This document shows positions 8,006 through 15,820 of a DNA stretch of 64,000 nt, one piece after another. The notes beneath the pieces are model-generated. The model was not told the origin of the DNA, did not search any database, and worked only from the letters and a program-made list of their open reading frames with translations. The stretch's first letter is position 1; each line of letters begins with the position of its first letter. This DNA is from Burkholderia latens (GTDB lineage Bacteria > Pseudomonadota > Gammaproteobacteria > Burkholderiales > Burkholderiaceae): NCBI RefSeq assembly GCF_001718795.1, contig NZ_CP013438.1, forward strand, positions 930,001 through 994,000, given 5' to 3'. The position numbers and the translations under genes were made by a program.

Positions 8006-10483
8006 TCAGCCGGCCGGCGTCGCGCGCACGCTACGTGCAGCGTTGACCGCACGGATCTCGACGCTCGGCGGCACATCGTCGGCCCGCGCTTCGCCGGGGG
8101 CGGCGAGCGGTATCAGCGCGACCCGCGCCGGCGTGCCGGGCGCGAGATCGAACCACTCGTCGCGCGGCACGTAACCCGGAGCATCGATCTGCACGTGGCG
8201 CGCGACGTGGCGCGTGTCGATGTCGACGTGCCACGTACCGCCGCTGCGCGACACGCATGCTTCGATGCCGGGTTCACGGCGCGCGAACACGGCCGGATGC
8301 GTGCGGGACGGAAAGTAGAACGCCTGCGACAGCAGCGTGCCGTCGTCGCCGCGCAGCGTCGCGACGACGGTATCGTGCTCGCAAGGTCCGAAGCGATACG
8401 CATAGGTCCAGTCGAAGAAGCGGCCGAGCAATTCGGCCGAGCCGAGCCGAATCGTATCGTGCGCGGCGATCCGGACCGGCCCGGCGGCCCGTGCAACCGG
8501 CGTGCGGCCGTCGCGCAGCGCGACGAGCTCGACGGCGGCCGCCAGCGGCGCCGCGCGTTCGTTGATCACGTGCACGTCGACCCCGTTCAGCCCTTCGTCG
8601 ACGAGCAGCACCTGCACCGGCTGAAGCACCTGGCGCAGTGCATACCACGCGGACTTCGGGCGATGCGCCGCATCGATCACCCCCCATCCGGCGCCCGGCA
8701 TCACGTCCTGGAACTGCCAGACGAGCGCGCCTGCGCAGCGCGAACCCGTGCGACGCCATTCGGAGAACGTGTCGCGCATCAGGTCGGCGATCACCGCGCG
8801 CGACAGCTCGAAGTAGCGCGACGCATCCTCGCGCCGCAGCCGGTCCGGTGCCACGTCGTACAGCGTGTGCAGATAGTGGTCGCGAACATCGTCGAAATCC
8901 CACGAAGTACCAGGGTCGCGCGGCACGGCCGCTTTCCAGCGCGGCTCGTGAACGCCCGGCCAGCCGAGGCTGGCGAGCATCGCATCGCATGGCACGTTCG
9001 AGAACGCGAGGCATTCGCTCGCGAAGCGCACGTCGGCGCGACGCGCGTCGTCGAGCGGGCGCAAGTACGCGCCGACACCGTAGTAGTGCGACACCCGCTC
9101 GCGCGGCACGAACGGCAGCACGCCGCCGTCGGGCGAATCGGGAACGTAGACCGTATCGGGCCGTCGCGCTGCCGCATGGCTCGCGAGGCGTTCGGCGGTC
9201 AACTCGAGAAAGCGCTGCCTCGGTCCGAGCCCCGACATCGCGGCCTGCTGCGCGATCTCGCTGCCGCCGCACAATACCGCAAGCGACGGCGACGCACGGT
9301 GGCGCGTGAGGAACTGGGAGGCTTCGCGATCGACGGCGTCCGCCAGTGCACGATCGTCGAGCCCGTAGTCGAAGTTCGCGAACATGAAGTCTTGCCACAC
9401 CATCAGCCCGAGCCGGTCGCACCACGCGTGGAATGCATCGGCCTCGTAAGTCATCGTGCCGCCGACGCGGATCATGTTGAAGCCGGCGTCGCGCGCGTAC
9501 CCGAGCAGGCGGCCATAGGTTGCGTCGTCTGCGTGCAGCGTGAGCGGTGCGGCGCTGCTCCAGCACGCGCCGCGCGCGAACACCGGCACGCCGTTTACGC
9601 GCAACCCGAAGCCCTTGCCGTCGTCGCCCGCATGCGGTTCGATCGTGCGAAAGCCGGTTGCGCCGAGCGGTCGGCGCTCCGCCCCGATGTGCAGCGCGAT
9701 GTCGTAGAGCACCGGTTCGCCGTGCGTATGCGGCCACCAGCGGCGCACGTTCGGCACCGCGACGGACGCATGCAGCCGGTCGGCGCCGGTGCGCTCGAGC
9801 GTCGCTTGGTGTTCGCCGCACGACAGCCGGGCCGTAAACGCGTCCGGCAGCGGCGCCGCGAAGGCGAGTTCCGCATCGAGCCAGCCGGTGTCGCCGTCGA
9901 CGCGCGCGTGCAGATCGCAATGAATCAGCACGGGGCCGTCGGCCGGGTCGAGCACGTCGACGGGCCGCCACGGACCGGTCGGCACGCAACGGGGAAACCA
10001 GCCCGGCATGTGCCCGAGCAGCGACGTGCGCACGGCGCGCAGCGTCGCCGGTTCGGCCAGACGCGTGCGCCAGCGTGCACGGCGAGGCGCGCGCGCATCG
10101 CGCAGGTGCGGCGCGAGCGCGCGGAAACAGATGTACAGCCGATGCACGCCGTCGAGCGTTACGGGGACGTCGTGCGCGACGAACATGCTGTCCGAGCGCA
10201 AGATCGGCGTGTCGTCGAGCCACGCTTCGGCCAGCGTTGCGAGACCGTGAAAACGCAGCACGCGCGGCCCGTGTCCGCGCAGGTCGACGCGATACCAGTG
10301 GTCGCGCTCGGCGAGCGACGCCGCGTCGTCGCTGCGGCCGGCCAGCGCAAGCGCCTGCGCGACCGTACCGGGCACCGGAGCTGCGATCCAGCCGGCGCCG
10401 GCGGGAAGCGCGCGCGGTTCCCGCACGGCGCCCGCCGCCGTCGCCAGCATCGACCACGTGCGTGCGGCGCGCGTGCGCGTCAC
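8006..10483 (-). CDS. GH2-family beta-mannosidase-like glycoside hydrolase
   Basis: 825 aa, last gene of the five-gene carrier-protein operon. It has the GH2 layout: N-terminal jelly-roll (DTPILRSDSMFVAHDVPV), immunoglobulin-like domain, then a TIM barrel starting around GFNMIRVGGTMTYEADAF. The catalytic pair is placed at Glu409 (acid/base, in LCGGSEIAQ) and Glu490 (nucleophile, in FASECLAFS). These differ from the usual beta-mannosidase motifs WCGNNE and SEFG, so the specificity is uncertain. No signal peptide is visible, so it is probably cytoplasmic. The start is GTG at 10483, overlapping the DUF1839 stop as GTGA; an ATG 11 codons downstream (10450) is the alternative. Confidence 0.85.
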   Translation of the reverse strand: MTRTRAARTWSMLATAAGAVREPRALPAGAGWIAAPVPGTVAQALALAGRSDDAASLAERDHWYRVDLRGHGPRVLRFHGLATLAEAWLDDTPILRSDSMFVAHDVPVTLDGVHRLYICFRALAPHLRDARAPRRARWRTRLAEPATLRAVRTSLLGHMPGWFPRCVPTGPWRPVDVLDPADGPVLIHCDLHARVDGDTGWLDAELAFAAPLPDAFTARLSCGEHQATLERTGADRLHASVAVPNVRRWWPHTHGEPVLYDIALHIGAERRPLGATGFRTIEPHAGDDGKGFGLRVNGVPVFARGACWSSAAPLTLHADDATYGRLLGYARDAGFNMIRVGGTMTYEADAFHAWCDRLGLMVWQDFMFANFDYGLDDRALADAVDREASQFLTRHRASPSLAVLCGGSEIAQQAAMSGLGPRQRFLELTAERLASHAAARRPDTVYVPDSPDGGVLPFVPRERVSHYYGVGAYLRPLDDARRADVRFASECLAFSNVPCDAMLASLGWPGVHEPRWKAAVPRDPGTSWDFDDVRDHYLHTLYDVAPDRLRREDASRYFELSRAVIADLMRDTFSEWRRTGSRCAGALVWQFQDVMPGAGWGVIDAAHRPKSAWYALRQVLQPVQVLLVDEGLNGVDVHVINERAAPLAAAVELVALRDGRTPVARAAGPVRIAAHDTIRLGSAELLGRFFDWTYAYRFGPCEHDTVVATLRGDDGTLLSQAFYFPSRTHPAVFARREPGIEACVSRSGGTWHVDIDTRHVARHVQIDAPGYVPRDEWFDLAPGTPARVALIPLAAPGEARADDVPPSVEIRAVNAARSVRATPAG

Positions 10484-11535
10484 CGCACCAGCGGCACGGG
10501 GGCCGCGTCGACACGAACGGGTGCCGCAACTCGCAGCGGCGGAGCGATCTGCCGCGCGCAGTCGATCAGGTCGCCGTATGCGGTCTCGATCGCATCGAGC
10601 GTCCCGTCGCCGCGCTCTTCCTTGCCGCGCGCGCACGCACGTGCGAGCCGGAATTCGAGCACCATCGCTTCGGCCGCGATCCGATCGCACGCCGCGCGGA
10701 TCTCGGCGAACGGCCCGACGCAACCGCTCGCCTGCAGCCAACGCGCGTAGTGGCCGAACAGCTCGAAGTTCGCGCCGAGCTGCCGCACCGAATTGAACGA
10801 GTACGCATGAAAGCGCTCGAGCGGGGAATCGGCGAGCGCTTGCGCATCGATCTGCAACTGGCGCCGGAATGCTGCGACCGGGTTGACGATCGGCACACGG
10901 CGCAAATGCCGCTGCAGCGATGCGAGCGACACTTCGCACAGCGCGCGCTCGTCGAGCGGCGGGAATCGCCGCTTCGCGCATTCGACGTAGGGCGGCAGCG
11001 GCATCGGCGAACTGTTGCCGACGAGCCCGTTGTAGTCGAAATCGTCGGCAACGTAATAGCCGCTGTTGTGGAAATAGCCGATCTGGCGGTTCGCGCGGTC
11101 GATCGAATCGATGCCGATCGTGGTCTTCGTATGCTGCGTGCGGTAGCTGCTGCCGCGCGTGTCGGGCAGGAACCACGCGTCGACCTCGACGATCATCAGG
11201 TGACCGCGTGCAACCTGCGTCTCGATGTGCTGGTCAAGCGGCTCGTAGATCGAATGCTCCTGCACGACGATCCCGTAGAGCCGCTCCAGTTCGTCGTGCG
11301 GAAACTTGAAGAACGTGAACTGGTCGCCTTCGAAATCGAGCGCGATCGTAAACGGCAGCGCCGCGTACGGATTGAGACCCCACCAGCGAAGCACCTCGAG
11401 CCACATGTCGACGTAGCAGTTGGTCTGTTTCCAGACCATCTCCTGACTGTGCAGCGGGTGTGGACGATAGTGGCGTGCGCGATGGCGCACGTCCTCGAAC
11501 GACGTATCTTCGCCGCCGCGGGATACGAATTTCAT
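10480..11535 (-). CDS. DUF1839 protein, possible papain-fold aminoacyltransferase
   Basis: 351 aa, DUF1839 family, seen elsewhere beside amino acid:carrier protein ligases. The first 165 residues carry a pattern like BtrH-type (papain-fold) acyltransferases: Cys40 at a helix start (QTNCYVDMW), then VEVDAWFLPDT around residue 119, then His135 followed by a strand with Asp143 (QHTKTTIGID). Cys40-His135-Asp143 could be a catalytic triad; this is my inference from spacing. The C-terminal ~180 residues are helical and unassigned. ATG overlaps the ligase stop as ATGA, and its own stop overlaps the next start as GTGA. A plausible role is moving an aminoacyl group from the carrier protein to an acceptor. 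Confidence 0.8.
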   Translation of the reverse strand: MKFVSRGGEDTSFEDVRHRARHYRPHPLHSQEMVWKQTNCYVDMWLEVLRWWGLNPYAALPFTIALDFEGDQFTFFKFPHDELERLYGIVVQEHSIYEPLDQHIETQVARGHLMIVEVDAWFLPDTRGSSYRTQHTKTTIGIDSIDRANRQIGYFHNSGYYVADDFDYNGLVGNSSPMPLPPYVECAKRRFPPLDERALCEVSLASLQRHLRRVPIVNPVAAFRRQLQIDAQALADSPLERFHAYSFNSVRQLGANFELFGHYARWLQASGCVGPFAEIRAACDRIAAEAMVLEFRLARACARGKEERGDGTLDAIETAYGDLIDCARQIAPPLRVAAPVRVDAAPVPLVR

Positions 11536-12512
11536 CGCGTGCCCCACAGCACGTCGCGCACGTCCGCGGGCCACGCGTCGATATCGAAACCGTGATGACG
11601 GAACAGCGCGAGCGTCAGCCGCTCGAGGCCGAACCCGACGCAGCCGGTGTGCGCGACGTCGCCCGTCGCGGTGCGGATGTCCCACAGCAGCCCGAAGTGA
11701 TCCATGTGGTAGTTGAAGCTGAGGCATGCCGTCTGCCGGCCGTCGTGCTCGATCGGGATCAGCAGCTCGAACTTGAGGTTCTGTTCCCGCTGGCTGTTCG
11801 CGACGATCTTGCCGCCGCGTCCGAAGAACGGATCGTTCGCCAGATCGATCGCATTGGGCAGGCGCAGCGCGTCGATCATCCGCGTGCCGCGCTCGATCCA
11901 CGTCTGGCGGAATTCCACGATCTGCTCGGGCGTGCCGATACGCACGTATTCGCGCATCCGGAACAGCTGCATGCGCGTCGGGTCGAGCGAGGGCTCGTGG
12001 CGAAAGCAGTACGAGAACACGTCGACGATGCGGCCGTCGTCAGGCAGCGCACCCGCGTTCGCGACGACCGGATAGACGGGGTAGCACGCGGCGGGCGTCA
12101 TCACGACGTAAGTCGGCTTCTGGCTTTCTGTCCAGTCCTCGCCGCGGTCGAGGCATTGCAGCACGCGCTGGTGCCGCTGTTCGTCGCCGCAGAATGCATG
12201 CACGCTGCCCGCAAGCTGCGGAAAGCTCTTCATGTATTCGCTGCGCTCGAATTCCATGCGGCTCATCGCCGGCGGGAAGCGCAGCACTTCGGCTTGCTGG
12301 TCGGCGCCGATGCGCGTGACGAATGCGTCGAGCGCTTCGACGACGCGCTCGAACCGCTGGCTGCGGCCGAACAGGCCCTGGATGCCGGTCGATACCAGCA
12401 GGCCCGCGTCGACGAGTTCGTCGCGCAGCGGGTTGACGCCCGCACGGTCGAGCGGTGCGTCCGGCGGCGCAGCGGCGGGAGCGGGGGAAGGCACGGAAAG
12501 GCGATCGTTCAC
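11532..12512 (-). CDS. Amino acid:[carrier protein] ligase (class II aaRS-like)
   Basis: 326 aa, a seryl-tRNA-synthetase-like catalytic domain without a tRNA-binding arm, the hallmark of amino acid:carrier protein ligases that adenylate an amino acid and load it on phosphopantetheine. Motif 2 is visible as FRHE at 170-173 and motif 3 as GFGLER at 293-298. Cys143, Glu188 and Cys291 sit where the family binds catalytic zinc. Length fits the family (~310-330 aa). The start is GTG at 12512, overlapping the flavoprotein stop as GTGA; the longer frame upstream is the antisense shadow of that gene's region. Amino acid specificity (Gly or Ala in characterised members) cannot be read from sequence. 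Confidence 0.9.
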   Translation of the reverse strand: MNDRLSVPSPAPAAAPPDAPLDRAGVNPLRDELVDAGLLVSTGIQGLFGRSQRFERVVEALDAFVTRIGADQQAEVLRFPPAMSRMEFERSEYMKSFPQLAGSVHAFCGDEQRHQRVLQCLDRGEDWTESQKPTYVVMTPAACYPVYPVVANAGALPDDGRIVDVFSYCFRHEPSLDPTRMQLFRMREYVRIGTPEQIVEFRQTWIERGTRMIDALRLPNAIDLANDPFFGRGGKIVANSQREQNLKFELLIPIEHDGRQTACLSFNYHMDHFGLLWDIRTATGDVAHTGCVGFGLERLTLALFRHHGFDIDAWPADVRDVLWGTR

Positions 12513-13705
12513 GAGTGTTTCTCCAGCGTCGCGGGACGCAGTGCGAGCAGCAGGTTGGAGGTGTTGGCGGCGATGCGGTCGTTGCTGATCATCAGCGGCG
12601 CCGCGTGCAGGTCGCGAAGGTGGCGACCGATGCTGTATGGCGTGCCGTGCTTGTAGCCCGCCATCCCGCAGATCATCATCGCCTGCTGGACGACCTCGAG
12701 CGCAGTCGAAGACACATACGTCTTCAACGTGTTGATCTCGGCGGCCCAGGCCATGCCGGCCGACCACGAACGCGTCGTCGGGCTGGCCTGCAGGCGCAGC
12801 ACGTTGTCGACACGGGACTGCATCGCCTGCATCAGCGCGAGCGATTCGGCGATGCGTCGCGATGCGGGCGACGGCGCGCCGTCGGTCTGGCGCGCCTGTG
12901 CACGGAAGAACTGGTGCGCGCGATGGAACGCGTCGCCGGCCACGCCGATCCATACCGCGGCCCACAGAATGTGCGATACGGGCACCATCGTCTGTTCGGC
13001 AATCTGCGCGAACGGCACCGGCAGGCATTGCACGGTCGCACCCTGCGCGTCGAGCACGAAGCCGTTGCTGCACGTGCCGCGCATGCCGAGCGTGTCCCAT
13101 TCGCCGCGCCGCGTGAGCGTATAGCCGTCGCGCAGCAGCGTGACGAGCACCTGTTCGGACGGCGGCGCGTCGGCGTCGCGTCGCGCGGTCGCGAGGATGC
13201 CGTCCGCATAATCGCCGTACGAGATCGTCGGCGCGGATTTGTGCAGCCGGAACTCGCCGCCGTTGGTGTCGAGCGCGCATTGGCTCGCGCGCAGGTTGCC
13301 GCCGACGCCATCCTCTGACGTCGCCGACGCGAGCAGCCACTGATGGCGCACGAGCTGCTGCAGGAACAGCTTGTGCCAGCCCTGGTCGACGGCGTGATCG
13401 ACGATGCAGGCGACCTGGATCTGGTGCATCGCGAACACCATTGCCGACGACGCACAGGCCTGGCCGAGAATCGAGCATGCCGACGCGATGTCGGCGAGCG
13501 ATGCGCCGGCGCCGCCGAGATGCGTCGGCACCATCGCGCTCAGCAGGCGGCGCGCGCGCATCGCCTCGATCGCCTCGACGGGGCAGCGCGCGTCGCGATC
13601 GACCGCATCCGCGTGCTGGGCCGCGATCTGCGCGACCGCGCGCGCGGCGTCGTCGAGGCGGTGCGTTTCGCCGCCGGCGGCGAATTCCGGAAGTAGCGCG
13701 CTCAT
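12509..13705 (-). CDS. Acyl-CoA dehydrogenase-like flavoprotein
   Basis: 398 aa, acyl-CoA dehydrogenase fold: N-terminal helical domain with LGGAGASLADIA near residue 62, a middle beta domain, and a C-terminal helical domain ending in RHLRDLHAAPLMISNDR. Embedded between a carrier protein and a ligase that charges it, with 4-nt overlaps on both sides (ATGA, GTGA). The likely substrate is therefore a carrier-bound aminoacyl or acyl thioester, not CoA. Known precedent: PltE/RedW-type flavoproteins oxidise prolyl-S-carrier protein. Whether this enzyme oxidises the loaded amino acid is inference; a monooxygenase-type activity of the DszC kind is also possible. Confidence 0.85.
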   Translation of the reverse strand: MSALLPEFAAGGETHRLDDAARAVAQIAAQHADAVDRDARCPVEAIEAMRARRLLSAMVPTHLGGAGASLADIASACSILGQACASSAMVFAMHQIQVACIVDHAVDQGWHKLFLQQLVRHQWLLASATSEDGVGGNLRASQCALDTNGGEFRLHKSAPTISYGDYADGILATARRDADAPPSEQVLVTLLRDGYTLTRRGEWDTLGMRGTCSNGFVLDAQGATVQCLPVPFAQIAEQTMVPVSHILWAAVWIGVAGDAFHRAHQFFRAQARQTDGAPSPASRRIAESLALMQAMQSRVDNVLRLQASPTTRSWSAGMAWAAEINTLKTYVSSTALEVVQQAMMICGMAGYKHGTPYSIGRHLRDLHAAPLMISNDRIAANTSNLLLALRPATLEKHS

Positions 13706-13953
13706 GCGGAATGCTCGGCGCGTTGCAGGGTGGCGATCGTGTCCGCGAGCGCATCGATGCTGCGGAACAGATTGCGGTTCAGCATCTCGTCGGGAATCTC
13801 GATGTTGAACTGCTTCTCGATCGCGAGCATCAACTGGATCGTATCGAGCGAGGAGAGGCCCGCTTCGTAAAGGTCGTCCCCGTCACCGATCGAATCGATC
13901 GCGGCTTCGAGGTGGGCGACGTGCTTGAGGATGGTTCTGATGTCGTTTTTCAC
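13702..13953 (-). CDS. Acyl/aminoacyl carrier protein
   Basis: 83 aa carrier protein, first gene of the ligase operon. The phosphopantetheine attachment motif is EAGLSSLDTIQLM, with Ser35 as the modified residue. The start is GTG at 13953 (VKNDIRT), with GGAG eight bases upstream; the open frame continues 20 codons farther to an ATG at 14013, but that extension is Pro/Arg-rich and unlike carrier proteins. The stop overlaps the flavoprotein start as ATGA. It is expected to be the aminoacyl acceptor for the class II aaRS-like ligase two genes downstream. Confidence 0.9.
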   Translation of the reverse strand: MKNDIRTILKHVAHLEAAIDSIGDGDDLYEAGLSSLDTIQLMLAIEKQFNIEIPDEMLNRNLFRSIDALADTIATLQRAEHSA

Positions 13954-14054
13954 GTGCGGCTCCGGCGTGCATGGTGTCGTCCGCGCGGGCGGACGCGCGC
14001 ATCGCGCTGACATTCCCCCCGGCAGTCCGGCATCAGTAGACCATTCGCGCGCAC

Positions 14055-14070
14055 GGCGATCTGTTCGCCA
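14055..14070 (-). promoter_or_regulatory. Weak sigma-54-like promoter before carrier-protein operon
   Basis: On the minus strand, TGGCGAACAGATCGCC has the GG-N10-GC spacing of -24/-12 elements and matches TGGC and the T.GC core, but not the rest of TGGCACG-N4-TTGC. It lies about 100 bp before the carrier-protein start. A chance match is quite possible. Confidence 0.25.
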
Positions 14071-14088
14071 CCCTACAATCCGCTGACT

Positions 14089-14108
14089 CGGCGCGCCCGC
14101 GCGCGCCG
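14089..14108. terminator. GC hairpin after crp-like gene
   Basis: An 8-bp stem (CGGCGCGC / GCGCGCCG) with a 4-nt loop, about 15 bp past the stop of the minus-strand Crp-type gene. There is no clear T-run, so it may only attenuate read-through into the carrier-protein operon. Confidence 0.35.
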
Positions 14109-14122
14109 AAAAGCCGCAGGGC

Positions 14123-14905
14123 TCACGCGCGTGCGGCGGCCGCCACGCCCGAATCGGCCGACAGGATGCGCTTCATCTCGTCGCGCACGATCGCACGGCA
14201 GCCGCACGACAGCTTCTCGAGGCCGCCGAGATCGGCAAGCACGATCGAGCTGCGGTACTGGCGGATCAGTCCGAGCTTCTGGATTTCGCCGGCGGCGTCG
14301 GTGACCGTTTCGCGGCGCACGCCGAGCATCTGCGCGAGCATGCTGTGCGTGACCTGGATCTCGATGCTGCGCGAGCGGTCGTACGCGAGCAGGAACCATC
14401 TGCATAACTGATGTTTGAGCACGTGATGACGGCTGCAGAACGTGATCTGCGAAACCTGCGCCATCAGCAGCCGCACACAGACGAACACGAGATGCCGAAT
14501 CACCGGCGACGCGTCGAACGCGGCGGCGAACACGCGCCGGTCGAGCCGATAGACGAAACCGTCGCGGCACGCGACGGCGCGGCACGGCATCCGGCCGCTG
14601 CCGCCGATCACGTCGTCGCACACGATGCTTTCGCTGCCGATCTCGGCCACTTCGAGCGTCATGCCGCCCGACGACACGTACTGCAGCGAAATCGCGGTCG
14701 TTACGGGAAGGTACACCGCGGCGAGCATCTCGCCGGGTTCGCACAGCACTTGCCCCGACTTCAGGTGAACCAGTTGCAGGTTGGCAATCAGCGTCGCGCG
14801 CTCGTCGCGATCGAGCGCAGCGAGAAACCGGTTGGTGTCGAAGCTCGGGGAAAGATCGATCATGCCGCCAGTGTGGGCGGCAGCGTCATTGGCCTGGTAG
14901 GTCAC
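14123..14905 (-). CDS. Crp/Fnr-family transcriptional regulator 1
   Basis: 260 aa. An N-terminal cyclic-nucleotide-binding-like beta-roll (GQVLCEPGEMLAAVYLPV) is followed by a long helix and a C-terminal winged HTH (HSMLAQMLGVRRETVTDAA). The standard cAMP-pocket Arg-Ser motif is not evident, so the ligand is probably not cAMP; c-di-GMP-sensing Crp proteins (Clp/BerA type) are a reasonable guess. The start is the GTG at 14905, preceded by GAGGA at 6 nt; an ATG at 14863 (MIDLSPS) is the alternative. Codirectional with, and 170 bp upstream of, the carrier-protein operon, and divergent from a same-length paralogue. Confidence 0.87.
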   Translation of the reverse strand: MTYQANDAAAHTGGMIDLSPSFDTNRFLAALDRDERATLIANLQLVHLKSGQVLCEPGEMLAAVYLPVTTAISLQYVSSGGMTLEVAEIGSESIVCDDVIGGSGRMPCRAVACRDGFVYRLDRRVFAAAFDASPVIRHLVFVCVRLLMAQVSQITFCSRHHVLKHQLCRWFLLAYDRSRSIEIQVTHSMLAQMLGVRRETVTDAAGEIQKLGLIRQYRSSIVLADLGGLEKLSCGCRAIVRDEMKRILSADSGVAAAARA

Positions 14906-15341
14906 GGCACATCCTCGCAGAGGGCGATCGCACGGCATGCGCGGCATCCTGGCGGCATTTAGCACGCACGTGCGGATTTTGGATTGGTCGGAATTGGAAT
15001 GCCGACCGCGCGAAAAGGCTAGCACGCAATTTAATTCAATAAGCCCGGTACTTTGTCACTTCACAAAGTTTGACGATCTCGGGTAAATGAAGAATGTCAT
15101 GTGAATTTGAAGTTTTCGTTTCCATGTATTAATCGACCTGAAATGGATTGGCAGATAAGCGGAGAATTCGGCGCCGTTGTGGAATGAATCGGGCGGCGCG
15201 ATGAATCCTACAAGAAAAAAATATAGATGGCATTGAACAGTATTTGACAATCGCGAGGGTGGCTCTTGTTTACTTAATAAAATCATGGCCTTGTATGTCA
15301 TGTGTGCGTTTGGCCACAAATTCGATAATGAGTGGGGCGAT

Positions 15342-15364
15342 TCAAATTTGAGACAGTTTCAAAC
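15342..15364. promoter_or_regulatory. Paired palindromes TCAAATTTGA and GTTTCAAAC
   Basis: A 10-bp perfect palindrome is followed five bases on by a 9-bp one; both contain TCAAA/TTTGA halves. They sit 265 bp upstream of the sigma-54 promoter, an enhancer-like distance. A candidate binding site for one of the flanking Crp-type regulators or the sigma-54 activator (inference). Confidence 0.35.
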
Positions 15365-15628
15365 GAGCATTTGACGCGCTGGCAGCAGCGGCGGACGCGG
15401 CGAGACATCACGGAAACGATTGAAAAGGTCGCGTAAGTATTTGAACGAACAGCGCCGTGCCGCGCTGCTGGCGCCGCTGCGCGCCACGTCGCCATTGATC
15501 AGTCGAATCGCGCGACGTGTCCGCTGCGGCGCCGGGTGTCCGGAAATGAGACATTTTTTGTGGTTCCGAGACGGTTATTCGGCCGTTCTAAAACGACTGT
15601 CATTCATATATTAAGGACGAGCCGGTAT

Positions 15629-15645
15629 TGGCACGTAAATCGCTT
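15629..15645 (+). promoter_or_regulatory. Sigma-54 (RpoN) promoter
   Basis: TGGCACGTAAATCGCTT matches the -24/-12 consensus TGGCACG-N4-TTGC(A/T): all seven bases of the -24 block and four of five in the -12 block, with exact GG-N10-GC spacing. It is oriented toward the Crp-type gene at 15821, whose start is ~175 bp downstream, and through it the sugar transferase gene. An activator with intact GAFTGA lies at 6528-7919. Confidence 0.72.
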
Positions 15646-15820
15646 ATTCGGGCGGGCGTGTCGAAGCGGGACTGTCGAATCGATCCGTCGGGGAGAAGCC
15701 GGCGGCCGGTTCGATCCGGGGTTGTGGGCCGCAACCCGGGCCGCAGTACGTACGCGCATTGCGATAACGAATTCCGTCGACGCGGCTGCATGCGGCGCGG
15801 AACAAAAAAGGGAAACAGCC

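Larger units (their letters stand above)
14906..15820. other. Long AT-rich regulatory region between two Crp-type genes
   Basis: About 0.9 kb, much of it (15,020-15,460) far richer in A+T than the surroundings. It contains repeated TTTGA(C/A) elements at about 15069, 15106, 15243, 15348 and 15370, a perfect palindrome TCAAATTTGA (15342-15351), another GTTTCAAAC (15356-15364), and a sigma-54 promoter (15629-15645) pointing right. Short open frames here lack family support. It most likely holds promoters and operators for both regulators. Confidence 0.6.

Noticed and set aside
8195..10750. Large plus-strand open frame antisense to the GH2 gene
   Set aside because: It has His/Arg/Ala-heavy composition from reading the GH2 gene backwards, no ribosome site and no family; the minus frame has clear GH2 motifs.
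15056..15319. 87-codon low-GC open frame in the Crp-type intergenic region
   Set aside because: No ribosome site, no domain and it overlaps the palindrome-rich regulatory stretch; more likely non-coding.
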